Shown: positions 9,901 through 21,589, counted from the first letter of the stretch. The stretch is DNA of 41,356 bases from Silene noctiflora (GCA_009801015.1 VHZZ01017312.1:1-41356); one strand, 5' to 3'. Numbers and translations are program-made. Notes: generated by a model not told the origin, from the sequence alone.

Positions 9901-10705
9901 GAGTCTTCCCTTTCTTTTAAGAGCATAAGACTAAAGAGAAAGGGGAGTTACTGCTCATATACCTACTTACTTATTCCTTGGGAGTTTTTTTTGAATGAGA
10001 CCTTTATCCCTTCTATAGTAAGTAGACTTCCGCGGAAATAGACCAATCTAAGGTGAATAATACCCGATACTTCGTATTAGATGATCGAAAAGGAGATTAT
10101 AAAAAGCTTTTGGCCGGGCACTGGAATTAAGATAAGTCTTTGAATTAGTAGAAAGCATTAGCAGGAGTAGCCGCTTCTCCTTATAATAGGGCGTAAAGTC
10201 CTAGTTTCTTATAGTTATAGAATAAAGTCAAGAGATGAGTTGTCCGTACCAGCCATTGGTGTTCTTTACTACTTTTGTTCCAAACACTTGACTTCGATCT
10301 TCACACGTTCTTCAAACATTTGTTGATTGACTTGCTTGTTTGTTAACCTTATATTACTTACTATATATATTATATGAAAAAGCTTTTATAGGTTGTAAAG
10401 CATACTTGCTACTTGTCTAATAATCTAAGGACTTCGCTCTACTACTCTAACAGCCTACTCGTTTCAAGTATTCCGCTACTTCGTCCTTCGTTCCCGCGGA
10501 AGATGTAGCTTGCGATCGTTGGACAGGAGTCTTTTTTTTAGTTAACTTACTGACCGATCTTATAGATAAGGAACCCGGTTTCGGATGAAAAGAAGAGCCC
10601 TTTAGCACTAAACGGGCTGTGCACGGGCAAACACCCTAGCTAGTTGTTAAGATTGGAAAAAACAAATACTAAAGGATTGGTATCTACTGATGTATCCGAC
10701 GTACC
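9901..10705. other. Unassigned AT-rich spacer
   Basis: I see no gene. It contains a 10-bp palindrome (ttccgcggaa near 10028) and alternating T/A around 10361-10376. The unit-spacer motif cttataatagggc occurs near 10170. Confidence 0.5.
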
Positions 10706-10741
10706 CTCTTGTTTAGAAGACCTCGTATGATGTTTAGATTT

Positions 10742-10813
10742 CGACCCGCTTCTGACATACCTGCTGTCACTGAATCCAAGGATCCTGCTTATGAATCTAC
10801 TACTGTACCTTCT
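10742..10813 (+). repeat. Repeat-family relative (RPASDIPAVTESKDPAYESTTVP)
   Basis: The run reads R-P-A-S-D-I-P-A-V-T-E-S-K-D-P-A-Y-E-S-T-T-V-P-S in one frame and lies inside a 69-codon frame (10709-10918). D-P-A-Y echoes E-D-P-A-Y-P at about 7697-7710. The Ala/Ser/Asp/Val composition and + strand orientation match the other relatives. I do not call a gene. Confidence 0.4.
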
Positions 10814-11517
10814 TGTTTACACTTTATCTGGTACAACTTTGTAGCTGGACTAAAGCCTCACTTGTTGATTACAGTCCCGGGATTCGATATTTCTTGCTTA
10901 TTGATGAGATGTTATTAACCTTGTTTATTGGAAATATGCTACCGGGTCTACTTCTACTCTGGATGATCGAACCGGGCTGTGCAAAGATTCCGAGCTTTAC
11001 TTACTTCCTTACTCGTGACCTTAGACAAGTAGGGAGCACTTTTAAATTAATCTAGTTTTTCTGGGGAGAGTGGGCTTATCTTCTAAAACCTTTCCTTTTT
11101 GTATTATCGTATTAAAGATAAAGATCATTTCTTATTAATCCCTCTTATATTACTTACCATATTTCTTTGTCATTAAATCTTGGAAAAAAAGCTCCTTTAT
11201 AGGTAGCCGGCTTCAATCTCAACGGAAAAGTTTACTTTACATTAATTAGTAGAAAATAAAAAGTTGTTAACCAAGTGCAAGAGTATATCGCATGCCTTAT
11301 TATTATGGAGAAGTTCTCTACAGTTACCCTATATGGGATTGTTCTTGATGATTAAGATTAGGGCTGACTAAGGAATAAGATAAGAGATCGGGTTATTCTT
11401 ATCATCGAGAGAAAGCTTTTTATTCGATAAAGTGAGAAAAGACAGAAAGCTGCCAAGTCATAAGTAGAGTCCTGGGAAAAGGCGAGTAAAAGTCATATAT
11501 GTTTTCCACAGAAATGA

Positions 11518-11538
11518 CTGATTTCGAAGCTTCCTATA
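11518..11538 (+). repeat. 21-bp exact dispersed direct repeat, copy 1
   Basis: It begins ctgatttcgaagcttc and ends ctata; the whole 21 bp recurs exactly at 36095-36115 in the same orientation. A match this long is unlikely by chance in 41 kb. Direct repeats of this size can support rare recombination in plant mitochondria. Confidence 0.85.
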
Positions 11539-12141
11539 TGGTTAAAAAACATAAAAATTTCGTATATAATGTTCATGTTCTCCGGACAAACCACAATCTC
11601 TAGTTAGTCTTTAATATACAACGGAAAGTAGAATCTAAGTAAGACCCGTTAGTAGAGGCCTGCCGTATAGGAATACTGCCTTATTCTATTCTAACGAACA
11701 ACATAATAGGAAAAACTCGTCCAAAATAAAATAGCTTTTTTTCAGCTATACACGACTCGGGCGTTTACAGACTATATAGCGCAATAAAGGATTCTTCTCA
11801 TTACATATTCTAGGGAATCAAGCCAATAAGATATGTTGGCGAATTCCAGTGTTTCCCGGGATTTTTCAGAACAAAGGAAGCTCGTTGTTTAAGACTTCCG
11901 CGTCTAAGGTAGACTATTGGCACTTCGCGCATATTATAATGACTTTGAAATTGTGCAATACATTCGACAAGCAGTTTTCCGATTTATAAGATAAAAGGCA
12001 GTTTCTTCTACAACATCATATATAGATGCAGTTTCAATAGACAGCTTGAGGTATGCTTTCAAAGACATAAAGGGCTTCCTAAGGAACTTATTCTCCGAGC
12101 ACATCTACAGTTACGTTGTTCTATAAAGACATTACACCTCT

Positions 12142-12150
12142 TCTCTTACG
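12142..12150 (-). promoter_or_regulatory. CRTA-type promoter-like nonamer
   Basis: On the minus strand this reads cgtaagaga, matching the dicot mitochondrial CRTAAGAGA consensus. No gene lies downstream, and about one such match is expected by chance in this window, so this is weak. Confidence 0.12.
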
Positions 12151-13371
12151 ATATTAATTCACATGGTTGATACCAAGAATCCCTGGTAAACGGTTCTTTT
12201 GCATCCTATGGACTCGTTGAACAAGACAAAAAAGTGCTCAATAAAATGCGTTTCTAATATAAAGACTCGCTTCCCATATTAAAGAGAAGGTACTTTTCGA
12301 ACTGTACTACTAGAACAGAAATATCGCCTTCAAGCCTTATACTTTTTTAGTATTAAGCCTGAGAGAAAGCTACAGCTACCTTTGCGAAGGGCGTGGACAC
12401 TACTTTTTGCTTTCTTTCTTACCTAATTCTCGGAGGATGCTCCCGGTTGCTTTTAGAAAGTAACTTCGTTCTATCTACTCGCTCACTAGCAGCATAGGTT
12501 ATGCGGGCCTTTTCTTCCTTAAGCAACTATTGAAATTGAAACGGACATGCCAACGGCTTCTAACTAAAAGCTTCCAGGTATACCTACAACAATAGAGAAA
12601 GCGGATTCGGAGAATATTGGGCAAACACATGCTAGAGCGGCAGCTTCAGTGGACATTTATTATTTATAAAGGGCTTTCCGCTGCACGCGGGTTAAGCACA
12701 CCAAACGGGTCTCTTTCTTCGGATAAAGAATTGGGATAATCCGATGGGAATCCTTAGCTATAAAGAGCTTCTTCTCAAAAGTACGCGAGATCCTTTCGAA
12801 ACCATTAAACTTGTTAGTCCTGTTCTTTACTAAAAATCCTTCTCGTCCTTATGTACTTTCTCTTAACGATTACTAAGTCCCAGAATGAATCAATAGAAGA
12901 TTACTCTTGTTCGAAAGAGCACATGAAGTTGGTATCTCATACTTACGTGAAATCTTTCTTAGTTGACTTTCTTCTCCGCACTAATCTCTTATAAAAGGAT
13001 ATTCTTTAATGCCGATTTACTTTTTTAAGATATCCACAATTATAATCTTACTTAGAAAGGCTAAACCCGCTATCACAAGGACAAAGCTATCTCTAGTTAC
13101 GAGTCTCACATCACAATACGAAGGAAAGGCTCATGTTATTATAGTACGTAATGTGTTATTATCCGGCTAAAAGAAGGCATTTGATGTCGAAATCGCCGAG
13201 TGAGTAAAATACCTCTAATGAATGAGTAGATAGAGCCCCAAAGAGTTGGCTGCTAGAAAGAGTCTCTTTTTTCAAGTGAAGTATTGCATTTTTATTACTA
13301 TTAGTAGAACGTTTCACTCCTATTATCTTAGGAAGTACTTTTTATCCACCTAAATTACTTTATTTGTTTAT

Positions 13372-13440
13372 GCTGCTCCTTCATCTTCAACCGGAGCTTC
13401 TTCCCGAGCAAGAGGTTCTATGTCTGCTTCTAGTGGATTC
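13372..13440 (+). repeat. Repeat-family relative, Ser/Ala-rich run
   Basis: The run reads A-A-P-S-S-S-T-G-A-S-S-R-A-R-G-S-M-S-A-S-S-G-F in one frame. It is followed by tcagaacctgcttac (13452-13466), a motif like gaagatcctgcttac at about 7693-7710. It is heavily decayed with no usable start. Confidence 0.4.
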
Positions 13441-13501
13441 ATCATATGGTTCATCAGAACCTGCTTACTTTGTTTGTGGACCTGCTCTCTATAGATTACT
13501 A

Positions 13502-13510
13502 CATAAGAGA
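13502..13510 (+). promoter_or_regulatory. CRTA-type promoter-like nonamer
   Basis: cataagaga is an exact fit to the dicot mitochondrial CRTAAGAGA consensus, with moderately AT-rich sequence upstream (tatagattacta). Downstream is only spacer and decayed repeats. It could be chance. Confidence 0.18.
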
Positions 13511-13892
13511 ATACATCTTCTGCGGCATTGGACATTTATGTAGCTGAAAAGACTTCTTGTATTACCTTGTAAGGTGTTTGCCCATGTACATGACTTAGAG
13601 AAATAAAAAGAGCCCTTCTATCGGGAACCCTTAAGCTAGCTACTGCCCTTATTCGATAAGTAGCGACATGAGCGACCTTATCTTCTTAGACAGCGACGTG
13701 AGTAAGCTTGTTAGAGTAGACGAGTTCTAAAGAATTATTATTATAAAGTAATTCAGAATCCTTCATAAGTAGGAGGCTCGGACAACGCGTATTTTTATGA
13801 GTTTGTTGCCGTTATCGATCTGTGCTCCCGAACAAGGCTTTCTTCTGCTGGTAGTAAATAGAGGCATTCTCTCTTGTGATTTGATAGACATC

Positions 13893-13914
13893 ATTATATA
13901 CTACATTTATTGAG
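13893..13914 (+). repeat. AT spacer repeat, acatttattgag type
   Basis: attatata..acatttattgag here is shared with 14688-14709, about 22 of 24 bases over the wider stretch. Looser forms occur near 12652, 13527 and 14562. This appears to be a spacer component of the degenerate repeats. Confidence 0.4.
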
Positions 13915-14379
13915 CCTATTTTTAGTTAAGTTTTCCCGAAATGCTATCAAGGACGAAAGTTTTCCACATATATGTTTTTGAATACAAATGGGCGGTTAGT
14001 GTCAAAAAGACTGGTAAACTACAACGCAAATGCAATAGCTTCTTCGGAGAAGGAAGATCCGTCAACCTGTTCTTCTAAAGTAGTCTCTTCCATATTTTAT
14101 CTTATAACTAACCCTACTTATAGACCTGTAATTAAAGTGAATCCCTCAGGACATCACCTTAACGTCCTAAGTAAGCCTTTCCAATTAGAGCAGAACACCC
14201 CTTAAACTAATTAAGAAGCTTCTCCAGTTCCAATTGCTATTGCTCAAGTGTCCGCTTGTTAGTTCAGCTCTTTACGAAACAGCTCACTCCTATGATTCGC
14301 GAGGATTTCTATTATACTATCAAAAGTGGGACATTAACTAAGTAAGCCCTGGCCGAAGAAGCCCCTTAAAAAGTAGTAG

Positions 14380-15005
14380 CGTTAGCAAAAGTCTAAGTTC
14401 ACGTTCCAGGAGAAGTTCCACTTACTCTTTCTTTGCTGCTGACACGGGACCTGCGCCTGCTGCTTATGTCATCTGTCTTTCCCTTGGATACCTGCGCTTA
14501 GTCATTTGAAGTCAGTCTCCTATTGTGATGAAAGGAAAGGTTCGTAGGAACTCCCCCCTATAATATAACATTTATAGTAAAGTATTGTGTCATAGTTTAT
14601 ATCTTTAGTGATAAGAACTTGTTTTCTCTAGCTCTAGGTAACCCGAAGTCGGAGTTGATTTGCTTGATTGAGGTCTCAAGTTAGTCTATTATATATGACA
14701 TTTATTGAGTGGATTTATTTCACTTAAAAGAGTACAATCACATAAGATTGACGCCCCTTTTTATCTTGTTCTAAAGAAAATTTCTTATATGTGAGCCCTT
14801 TTTCCACGTCGAAGAGAGACTCCTACGGGTATGGACCTTCAAAAGCAATATAGGGAAGCTTTTTTCTACATCATAAAGAGCCAATGCTACTCTTATAGAT
14901 AAAGAAACCGTTGTATCAGATGCATCTTTCTCCGGGGAAGACTGCCTAGACTTCGTCTTTGTCTGCCTCTGACTCTACCTCGGGAATTGCCCGGTCTCTT
15001 GCCCT
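14380..15005 (+). repeat. Decayed repeat relatives with AT spacers
   Basis: Short runs read A-A-D-T-G-P-A-P-A-A-Y (about 14434-14466) and S-A-S-D-S-T-S-G-I-A-R-S (about 14967-15000), separated by AT-rich DNA that includes the acatttattgag motif (14697-14709). There is no gene-length frame. Confidence 0.3.
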
Positions 15006-15169
15006 ATTACTTTTATATGTTATAGGTGGGATCGGATGAGACCTTACAACAGAGTTAAAGAAGCCTTTTTATGGGTAAGAAAGTCCCACTGCCAAAGAAA
15101 GGATACACGTCTGTGTCTGGTACTACCACAAGGTCTTCACACAGCTACTTATAAGTATAATAATCAAAC

Positions 15170-15250
15170 GCATCTGCTTCTAGGGTTTCTACTGACGCTG
15201 CAACTGAAACGTCAATATCATCTCTTGCCAATCTTTATGGGCCCGCTGTA
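15170..15250 (+). repeat. Repeat-family relative (ASASRVSTDAATETSISS)
   Basis: One frame reads A-S-A-S-R-V-S-T-D-A-A-T-E-T-S-I-S-S-L-A-N-L-Y-G-P-A-V. gtttctactgacgct (15185-15199) matches the minus-strand copy at 34405-34391 (gtctcaactgacgct), and A-A-T-E-T matches A-A-T-E-T at about 7968-7983. A 90-codon frame (15036-15308) overlaps in a different phase and is a shadow. Confidence 0.45.
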
Positions 15251-15678
15251 CATGTATAGGCAGTTGCACCTTTTTCTTAGTCGTTTGAAAGCATTTCGGG
15301 AGAAGTAGACTTCGAATCATGCAAAAGAATTGCGTATATAATATTCTAATAAATTCTTTTTTAAGAAAACGAACGAGATAATATAAGTAAGTGATTGGAG
15401 GCTTGAGGGAGAACAGGAAGTAGCGGCAGTAAGAAAAACTTCAACTGAAGAACTGGATCATTACCTTCTTTAATTATATTACCAAGTATCCGCCCTTAAG
15501 ATGGCTAAGTTCTTTTTACTATAGACTTATCGAGACGATCGGGTCCACTTAATGGTAGGTGGAAAGCTCACAGATCATTAGTAACTAAGAAAAGGTAAAA
15601 GAAGAGAGCTCTATTTGGCACGAAAGTGGATGTTCACGCGGAAAGACCATATAAGGTGGGTAATCCCTCTATGTATTG

Positions 15679-15770
15679 GAAACGCCCACTACCGCTGTTT
15701 CTGCGCCAGCTGCTTAGTAAACTGTAGCGGTAGCCTCTGTTGTTTCGAATGAACCTGTTTCTCCCGTTTT
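15679..15770 (+). repeat. Repeat-family relative (ETPTTAVSAPAA, stops, TVAVASVVSNEPVSP)
   Basis: A single frame carries two Val/Ala/Ser/Thr runs separated by two adjacent stops. Composition and strand match the other relatives; no start codon or gene-length frame is present. Confidence 0.4.
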
Positions 15771-17035
15771 ATTAGTCTTACAACCTGGTAGTTATCTCTA
15801 CTTATATTACTTTCTGGAATAAGTAGTTTAGTTCGAGCTGACTCTTTCTGTACGGGTAAATATAGAAACTAGCAAAGACTTTCTAGCTTACTTTCCTGTG
15901 CTAAAGTATTGCAATATTATTATAAGAATGCGTTGTCTAATCCCGAGCAACCGGCATCAGTCTACAGGCAAGTCACATGCCTTAGAGAAAAACAAAAGTA
16001 AATTTTGGAACCTTTTCTAAGCTCATCCATAGAAAGAAGATACCTCATTTCATATCTCAATGAAGAAGGAGTCGTCAATTCCATGAGACCAATAAACAAG
16101 GCTTACTTGACGAGTTAATTCCTGCATTCAAAGGATAACAAACTAGCAGGAAATATCTAACCCGTATATATAAGAAACATCCCCCAGAGCTATAAGAAAG
16201 ACTTTCGTTCTACTGGATTGAGCCAATCGTAAGAGGAAGAAAGCCCGTAGTAGAGTAAGGGCTGTTGATACACTTTAGGGATCTACTTAGGATACGAAAG
16301 CTAACTGCTACTTGTTGCACGAAACATTTTTAGTAGAGATTTACACGATATAAAATTACTTAGGGACTGCTCTTGCAAGTAAAGCCACTTGTCCGTCTGT
16401 TCGAGATAGAAAAAGAACCTCTTAATGGAGTAGTTCGTCGGTTTATTGATGTTCTTTAGCCTCCTATAAATACTAGGACAAAACAGCGGGATGTTAGGTG
16501 AAACAAAGTCAAATGAAAATAGAGCATCTTCCAATTCTTCCAATATAGGATAAAGCCTTAACCAGTAGGCGCGAACATACCTTAATAAAAGACAGACGGG
16601 AGTCTCATCTGATGTGAGAGAAAGAGCCTCCTATTCAAAGTAAGTCTAAACAAGAATGTATATCCGATACAGCTTAAGTTGGAGACGTCCATCACAAAGA
16701 AAGGGCTAGCTTATTATAATTAGAACTTTCTAACTAATTCTAGAAAGGGATGGACATAGAGGATAGACAAGTCTGTACAATACAGATGAGTTCACTACTT
16801 GAAAAAAAATCAGCCATCCAACACCCAGTATTCCTATTATCTTCTTCTTAGAATAAGTTGCACGCAAGCCTTCTCAAACTAAAGACATCAAGTTACAACT
16901 CCCCAACTGCTTAGGCATATGCTCGGGTAAGTGCTTCTTTTTTGGGAAGCTATGCTTCTGCCTATCCCTCAATCCAAATATAATAAATTAATATCTTATA
17001 TAATATAATTAAAGAATACACTTATCATTCTCCAC
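15771..17035. other. Unassigned AT-rich intergenic DNA
   Basis: I see no gene or RNA. A minus-strand 80-codon frame at 16301-16543 has no recognisable features. Around 16977-17010 the sequence is almost pure A/T. Confidence 0.5.
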
Positions 17036-17173
17036 TATTGGCTCCATTAACAGCTTCGTTGAGAACTAGTAGAGATGCTTCTTCGATAGGGACTTCTACT
17101 AGGATGAGATTCTTTTTGTCTACTTCCGCCTATGTCTTCTCTTTCTTATAAATCTTGAAAGGTCCTCCCTGAT

Positions 17174-17365
17174 TTGCAGCCTCTTACCGATGAGCCCTAT
17201 TCTGCTGTAAAAGCCTCTTCTTTATCAGATAATAGTATTAAGAGAATACTGGGTGATGGGATCGCTCTTAAAGAAAGGAGGTCTATCTCTAGCCGGATGA
17301 AGACCTATTTACGCCGTGAAAAGCTTTTTGTGGGAATACATCTTACTACAGGGGGGGAAGTCTAA
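17174..17365 (+). repeat. Repeat-family relative open for 63 codons (TTG start)
   Basis: The start reads Q-P-L-T-D-E-P-Y-S-A-V-K-A-S-S-L-S-D-N. L-T-D-E matches 7359-7370, and ctgtaaaagcctcttct (17205-17221) matches 7952-7968 with one difference. L-G-D-G-I follows at the place where the 7.9 kb unit has L-D-D-G-V. Two independent block matches in the same order make relatedness convincing. The start is TTG and the tail (RRSISSRMKTYLRREKLF) has no known family. Confidence 0.45.
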
Positions 17366-17814
17366 ACAAGTGCACTCTATACAGACACCTCACAATCTGA
17401 GGGAAATGCTAATGCTAGCAGTGCTTGCGCTGATTCAATAGAGTCTATGCGGGACCCTTTTCTGAGTAGCTCCCCGCTGGTAGTCTATGATATTTGTTCA
17501 TTTCAGCCTGTAACTTCTTCTTAATACATTACTGGCCCTCACCAAAACAACGACTGCTTTAACAGAAGACCTTGTACTCCCGTTTCACAGAAAGGATATA
17601 GGTATGCAATTGACCACTTACAAAGTATAGGTAGCTTCTTGGCTTAAGAGAGTCCCAACAGGTATAAGAAGAAAAGAGCATTCGAACAAGACTACTGAGA
17701 AAGATTAAGTCGGTTTTAACCATACAAGACTCTTATTATATTGTATATAGAAAATAGACAAGGACACGCCTAAAGTAATATAAGTCAACCCTGTTATAGA
17801 GAATATAGGTCTAC

Positions 17815-17854
17815 AGACAAAGATCATACACATTAGACAAAGATCATACACATT
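17815..17854 (+). repeat. Perfect 20-bp tandem duplication
   Basis: agacaaagatcatacacatt occurs twice head to tail (17815-17834, 17835-17854) with no mismatch, indicating recent duplication. Confidence 0.9.
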
Positions 17855-18150
17855 ATATATGGGTGCAACACGGATTCAGGGGATTCCCTGTAAACAAGGG
17901 TTACATCAATCAGAGACATAAACAGTTACTTCTCCTTGTAGCATTGGCTCTTTCCTATCTATAAAGCTTGCCCTATCTATGTTATGTAAGCCAAACTCCT
18001 GTTGTACTTCTCTGATTGCCAGAACGGAAAGTAACTAACTCAATTACTTGCCTAATTAGGGTGACTTTTCCCATTAAAACAGAGCATCAAGAGCAGCTCA
18101 AGCAAGCTGAGGACGCTACTTAGCTGAAAGCGAGTTGTTAATTACAAAAG

Positions 18151-18190
18151 AAGACCTTGGAAGCCAATCCCGGTATCAACCTATTATCCT
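18151..18190 (+). repeat. Diverged dispersed repeat, copy 1
   Basis: The stretch from aagacc through gaagccaa and tatcaacct resembles 35843-35881 at roughly 80 percent over about 38 bases, same orientation. The flanks do not match. Confidence 0.4.
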
Positions 18191-20420
18191 ATCCTTATTA
18201 GTCAAGCGAGTAAACTTCCTCAACAGCCAAAGATAACAAATGTATGGATGCTCCTGCCCTTTTAGTAACTTATATTTATACTATTAAATAAAAATAAAGT
18301 ATACTAGTCTTCGATATAAGTATATGAGATTTGGCTACACTTCCTAAGGACTAAAGAGATCCTTTGCCAAAAAAAAAGGCGGATATGGCCTAAACATGCA
18401 ATACAAGCGCATAGACCCCATAAGAAAGAAATGATCCTGAAGTATCGGGCAAAGCATGTTCTCGCCGAAGCAGTCCCATCTGATTAAGTGGACAATGTCC
18501 CTGTCCCAGTAGAAATTAATGATTGAAAAAAGACACCCTATAGTAGTGGTGTATATCTTCTATAATATTGTGTAATAAGAGTCTTTTTTTTTATACTTTC
18601 GTTTCGAGTGCTTCACTCTAAGCTGCCTACTAACTCGCTATGAGACTCCACTCGCTTGAGAGCATCCCCCTCTAAAATGTAAGGGTCTAGGGACTTCTCG
18701 ATAAGGAGCTTCTAGGTTTACGCCTGCTGCTTCCCCCTTAACTATGTTCTTATTATAGGGCTACTACTACCGCGTTGGCTGACGTGAGTCTTACGATGTC
18801 GTTTCAAACTCTAAGCATGATTGAAGGGGCCCAAGTCTATTCTATTTTCTAAAATAAACACTTCATCCATACTTTTGAGAAAGACTTGTTGACATCGATG
18901 AACACCATTCCCTTCACTACCTTTGCTCCCTTGTATCAGCTGAGGCGTTGAGCTTACATAAAGGAACATAAGGCTATATAATTTAGAAATCTATATAAGC
19001 AAAAGAATAAACATAAGTTGGACTAAGGACAAAGTTTTCTCAATCACAAGCAAAGCATAACTAAGAATCTTCACCAAAGCTAAACTAAGGATTCTTAGAT
19101 CTTTCTCCCAATTCTATAAATAAAGGGAAGACTGTCAAGCCGGTTCTCCTCTTTCTGAGAATATTGCCTGAGTTCTTAAGCCGGTAACTGGGGAGCCCCA
19201 CCTCTGCTCCAACAGAGTCAGTAAGCGGAGTGCTCATTCGAAATCGGATCTTTTAGCTTTTTCCCGGAGAAGATTCGCTTCACCAACGGTTTAACTTGCT
19301 AGATACTAAGGAGCCCCTTCTCTTTCTAAACAACAAAATCAGTGTTAGATGGAAAAGCGGACATGATACAAGCGCCTCATTCTATTCACTCGACCTACAA
19401 GTGTGTTTTAACTAAGAATCCGCCTGCTGCTTCCAACAGTGCTTACCTTTGAGCCTTACTGTGTAGCGACAGGATAGGGATCATCTCGACAATTGAGATA
19501 TGAGAAAGGAATTAGCCATCGGATCAAAGCTAGGTCATAAAGACTGACGCGTCCGCCTTCTTACTTCTTTAGTTAATGCTTCTCTGTAGAAGTCCAAACT
19601 AAGCCCGTAGTTGGAGTTTCCTTGGGTTTGGTTTAGCATCAGAATTCGCCCAAAGAGTGCTCTTCCTCGGAACCGATCTTCCAATCCATATTATTGCTAG
19701 ATGATCCTTCTTTTGCTCTAACTAATCTTCTGCTTCTTTCTTCTTTTCTTATAATCGTAGAGAAAGAGCAGCTGCTCTAATTAGTTGATAGGCAAGGACG
19801 CTTCCGCAGTCAAAGAAACTTCATCACCATAAAGAAGAGGTGGGGGCTCCTACAGACAATAAGATCCTCAAAGACCCGTTATAGCTCCCTTCGACCGAAT
19901 CCTTGTGAATTCTTCTTCTAGTTGAACTCTCATTACGTGCCTGACTTGTTAATTGCATAAGGGAGAGGCTTGTGTTAATCGGGATTAATAACATGAGGCT
20001 GCTTGTTTACTTCTTCTTCCTAATTAAGAAGCCAATAATAGGGACAACTTAGGGGTGAGATTCTCAGTCAAACAAAAGAAAGTCATCTTATTTTTAATTA
20101 ACTAAGCAAAACTAACCACTTATTATATACAACATTAATAGCTCGTATTTAAGCGCGATTCGGGACATTTTTCTTGTCAATTATTATTAGTATAATAATA
20201 CAAGAAAGCAAACTCTATTTTATCATTATAACTTCTTACCAGACCTATTACTACTCAAGGCGAACGCCCACAACATAGACAAGAGTGAGTAGGATGTTAG
20301 AGTAGTAGAGCAAACTGAAGCTATAAGACAACTTCTAACTTAAAGATTGAACCCGGTTTAACACATCATAAGAAGCAAGGGAAGCTTCTGCTCACGGTAA
20401 AGGCGGCTTGTTAGAGTCTT
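18191..20420. other. Unassigned AT-rich intergenic DNA
   Basis: I see no gene or RNA. It contains two exact gcctgctgctt occurrences (18722 and 19422) and one imperfect hairpin (20172-20205). Scattered Ala/Ser-type codon runs are too decayed to place. Confidence 0.5.
20172..20205. other. Imperfect A/T hairpin
   Basis: tcttgt (20172-20177) pairs with acaaga (20200-20205), and attatta (20183-20189) pairs with taataat (20193-20199) around a 3-nt loop. The left arm carries a 5-nt bulge. It could be an mRNA 3' end-type structure, but no gene precedes it. Confidence 0.4.
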
Positions 20421-20771
20421 GTGGTAAGCCAGGTGGTGTTAGAAATAGAAAAAAGTAATGACTCGTCAGTTTCAGTTATAGGTACTCGGCTAGCTTTGTT
20501 TGCTCTATATCTGATAGATATGTTCATGGTCAGGAATTCCAACCCTGTTGTCAACTGTTTTAATTTTCTTTTCTTTATACTCCCAAGATTGAGGTGCCAG
20601 TTCCCCCCAAAAATAAGCTGGTCCAAGAAACTTATATTATATATGAGATCACCTTTTTACTGTTTACTGTATCATAAGGCTCTAAACCGGCCATTTCTTT
20701 TGAAAAACATAAGTAAAGAGCACCTTTTCTGGTCGCTTTTGGTTCAAGAAATCAATTACAAAACTGCTTAA
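20421..20771 (+). CDS. Unidentified 116-codon frame, GTG start, doubtful
   Basis: The first 30 residues include E-K-S-N-D-S-S-V-S-V-I-G-T-R-L-A and the middle has a hydrophobic stretch (VVNCFNFLFFILP, about residues 43-55) that could span a membrane. The opposite strand is also open for 71 codons (20411-20626). I recognise no family. A GTG start and the absence of context make a real gene unlikely. Confidence 0.12.
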   Translation: MVSQVVLEIEKSNDSSVSVIGTRLALFALYLIDMFMVRNSNPVVNCFNFLFFILPRLRCQFPPKISWSKKLILYMRSPFYCLLYHKALNRPFLLKNISKEHLFWSLLVQEINYKTA

Positions 20772-21478
20772 TTAATTGCGTATATTAAGTATAAAGGAAA
20801 TTAATAGAGTGAAAAGGAGTTTGCGGGAACTTTGCGGATATATAAGAGGGAGCCACTGACCCTCTACTAGCCACTACGATACATTGATCTTTTTGTGAAC
20901 ACGTCTTGTCCTTCCTTACGCCGCTCTTGTATATTTTTCTGGATGAGTATGTAGGAGCATTTACCATCAATGTAGTCTAAAAGTACAACTTAACTGTGTC
21001 CTTGAAGGCGCCTTCACGTTGCAAGTGGTTAAACGTTCCAAAGCATCTCTTAGATTTAGATTGTTCTTTGACTAGCCTATAGTCTCTAAATTCATAAGAA
21101 CGGGGTAGCTTGTTTGCTTTCGACAATGCTTTATTTAGAAAGGGTCATTTAAAAGACTGTATGTAGGATGGTTTCTTTGTCACAATTAATATCGTATATA
21201 ATAGAGTTGTAGTATTGATCCTAAGGAAAAGAGGAGCTCTTTAACAACGAGTTATGTAAACAAATGCCATATATCTATTAGAGACGGGATACAGTATTAA
21301 GTGGAAGTCTTATTCTGTAGAAAAGGTTGAAATCACGTCTAAATACTGACGTGGACCAGTTAAGAAGGATAGCCAAGCCCTATGACTGACAACTAAGAAT
21401 TTCTAATACGTCTCTTCCCGCGCAAGTAAGTAAGACCTTAATCAATCATATACAATCTTAACTTAAGGCCTTCTCACA

Positions 21479-21589
21479 ATGTATAGTAATGCTCTACTAG
21501 AAGCTATTGTAGAAGGAGCCGTGCCTGGGGCTTTAGACACACTTTATGATGTAGACGTCGTTACCGGCGACTCGCCCTCTACCGAATGA
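21479..21589 (+). repeat. Repeat-family relative open for 36 codons with ATG
   Basis: From an ATG it reads M-Y-S-N-A-L-L-E-A-I-V-E-G-A-V-P-G-A-L-D, then T-L-Y-D-V-D-V-V-T-G-D-S-P-S-T-E and TGA; the frame continues D-D-V-L-D-V-L past the stop. L-L-E-A is shared with 9613-9627, and Y-D-V resembles the Y-D-G-V block. It is very acidic and valine-rich. It is too short and isolated to claim as a gene. Confidence 0.35.

Larger units (their letters stand above)
11060..13365. other. Unassigned AT-rich intergenic DNA
   Basis: I see no gene or RNA. It holds one end of the 21-bp exact dispersed repeat (11518-11538), a CRTA-type motif on the minus strand (12142-12150), and a decayed repeat unit at about 12595-12680. 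That unit shows a leader like gagaaagcggattcgg and a spacer like tttattatttataaaggg. Confidence 0.5.
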
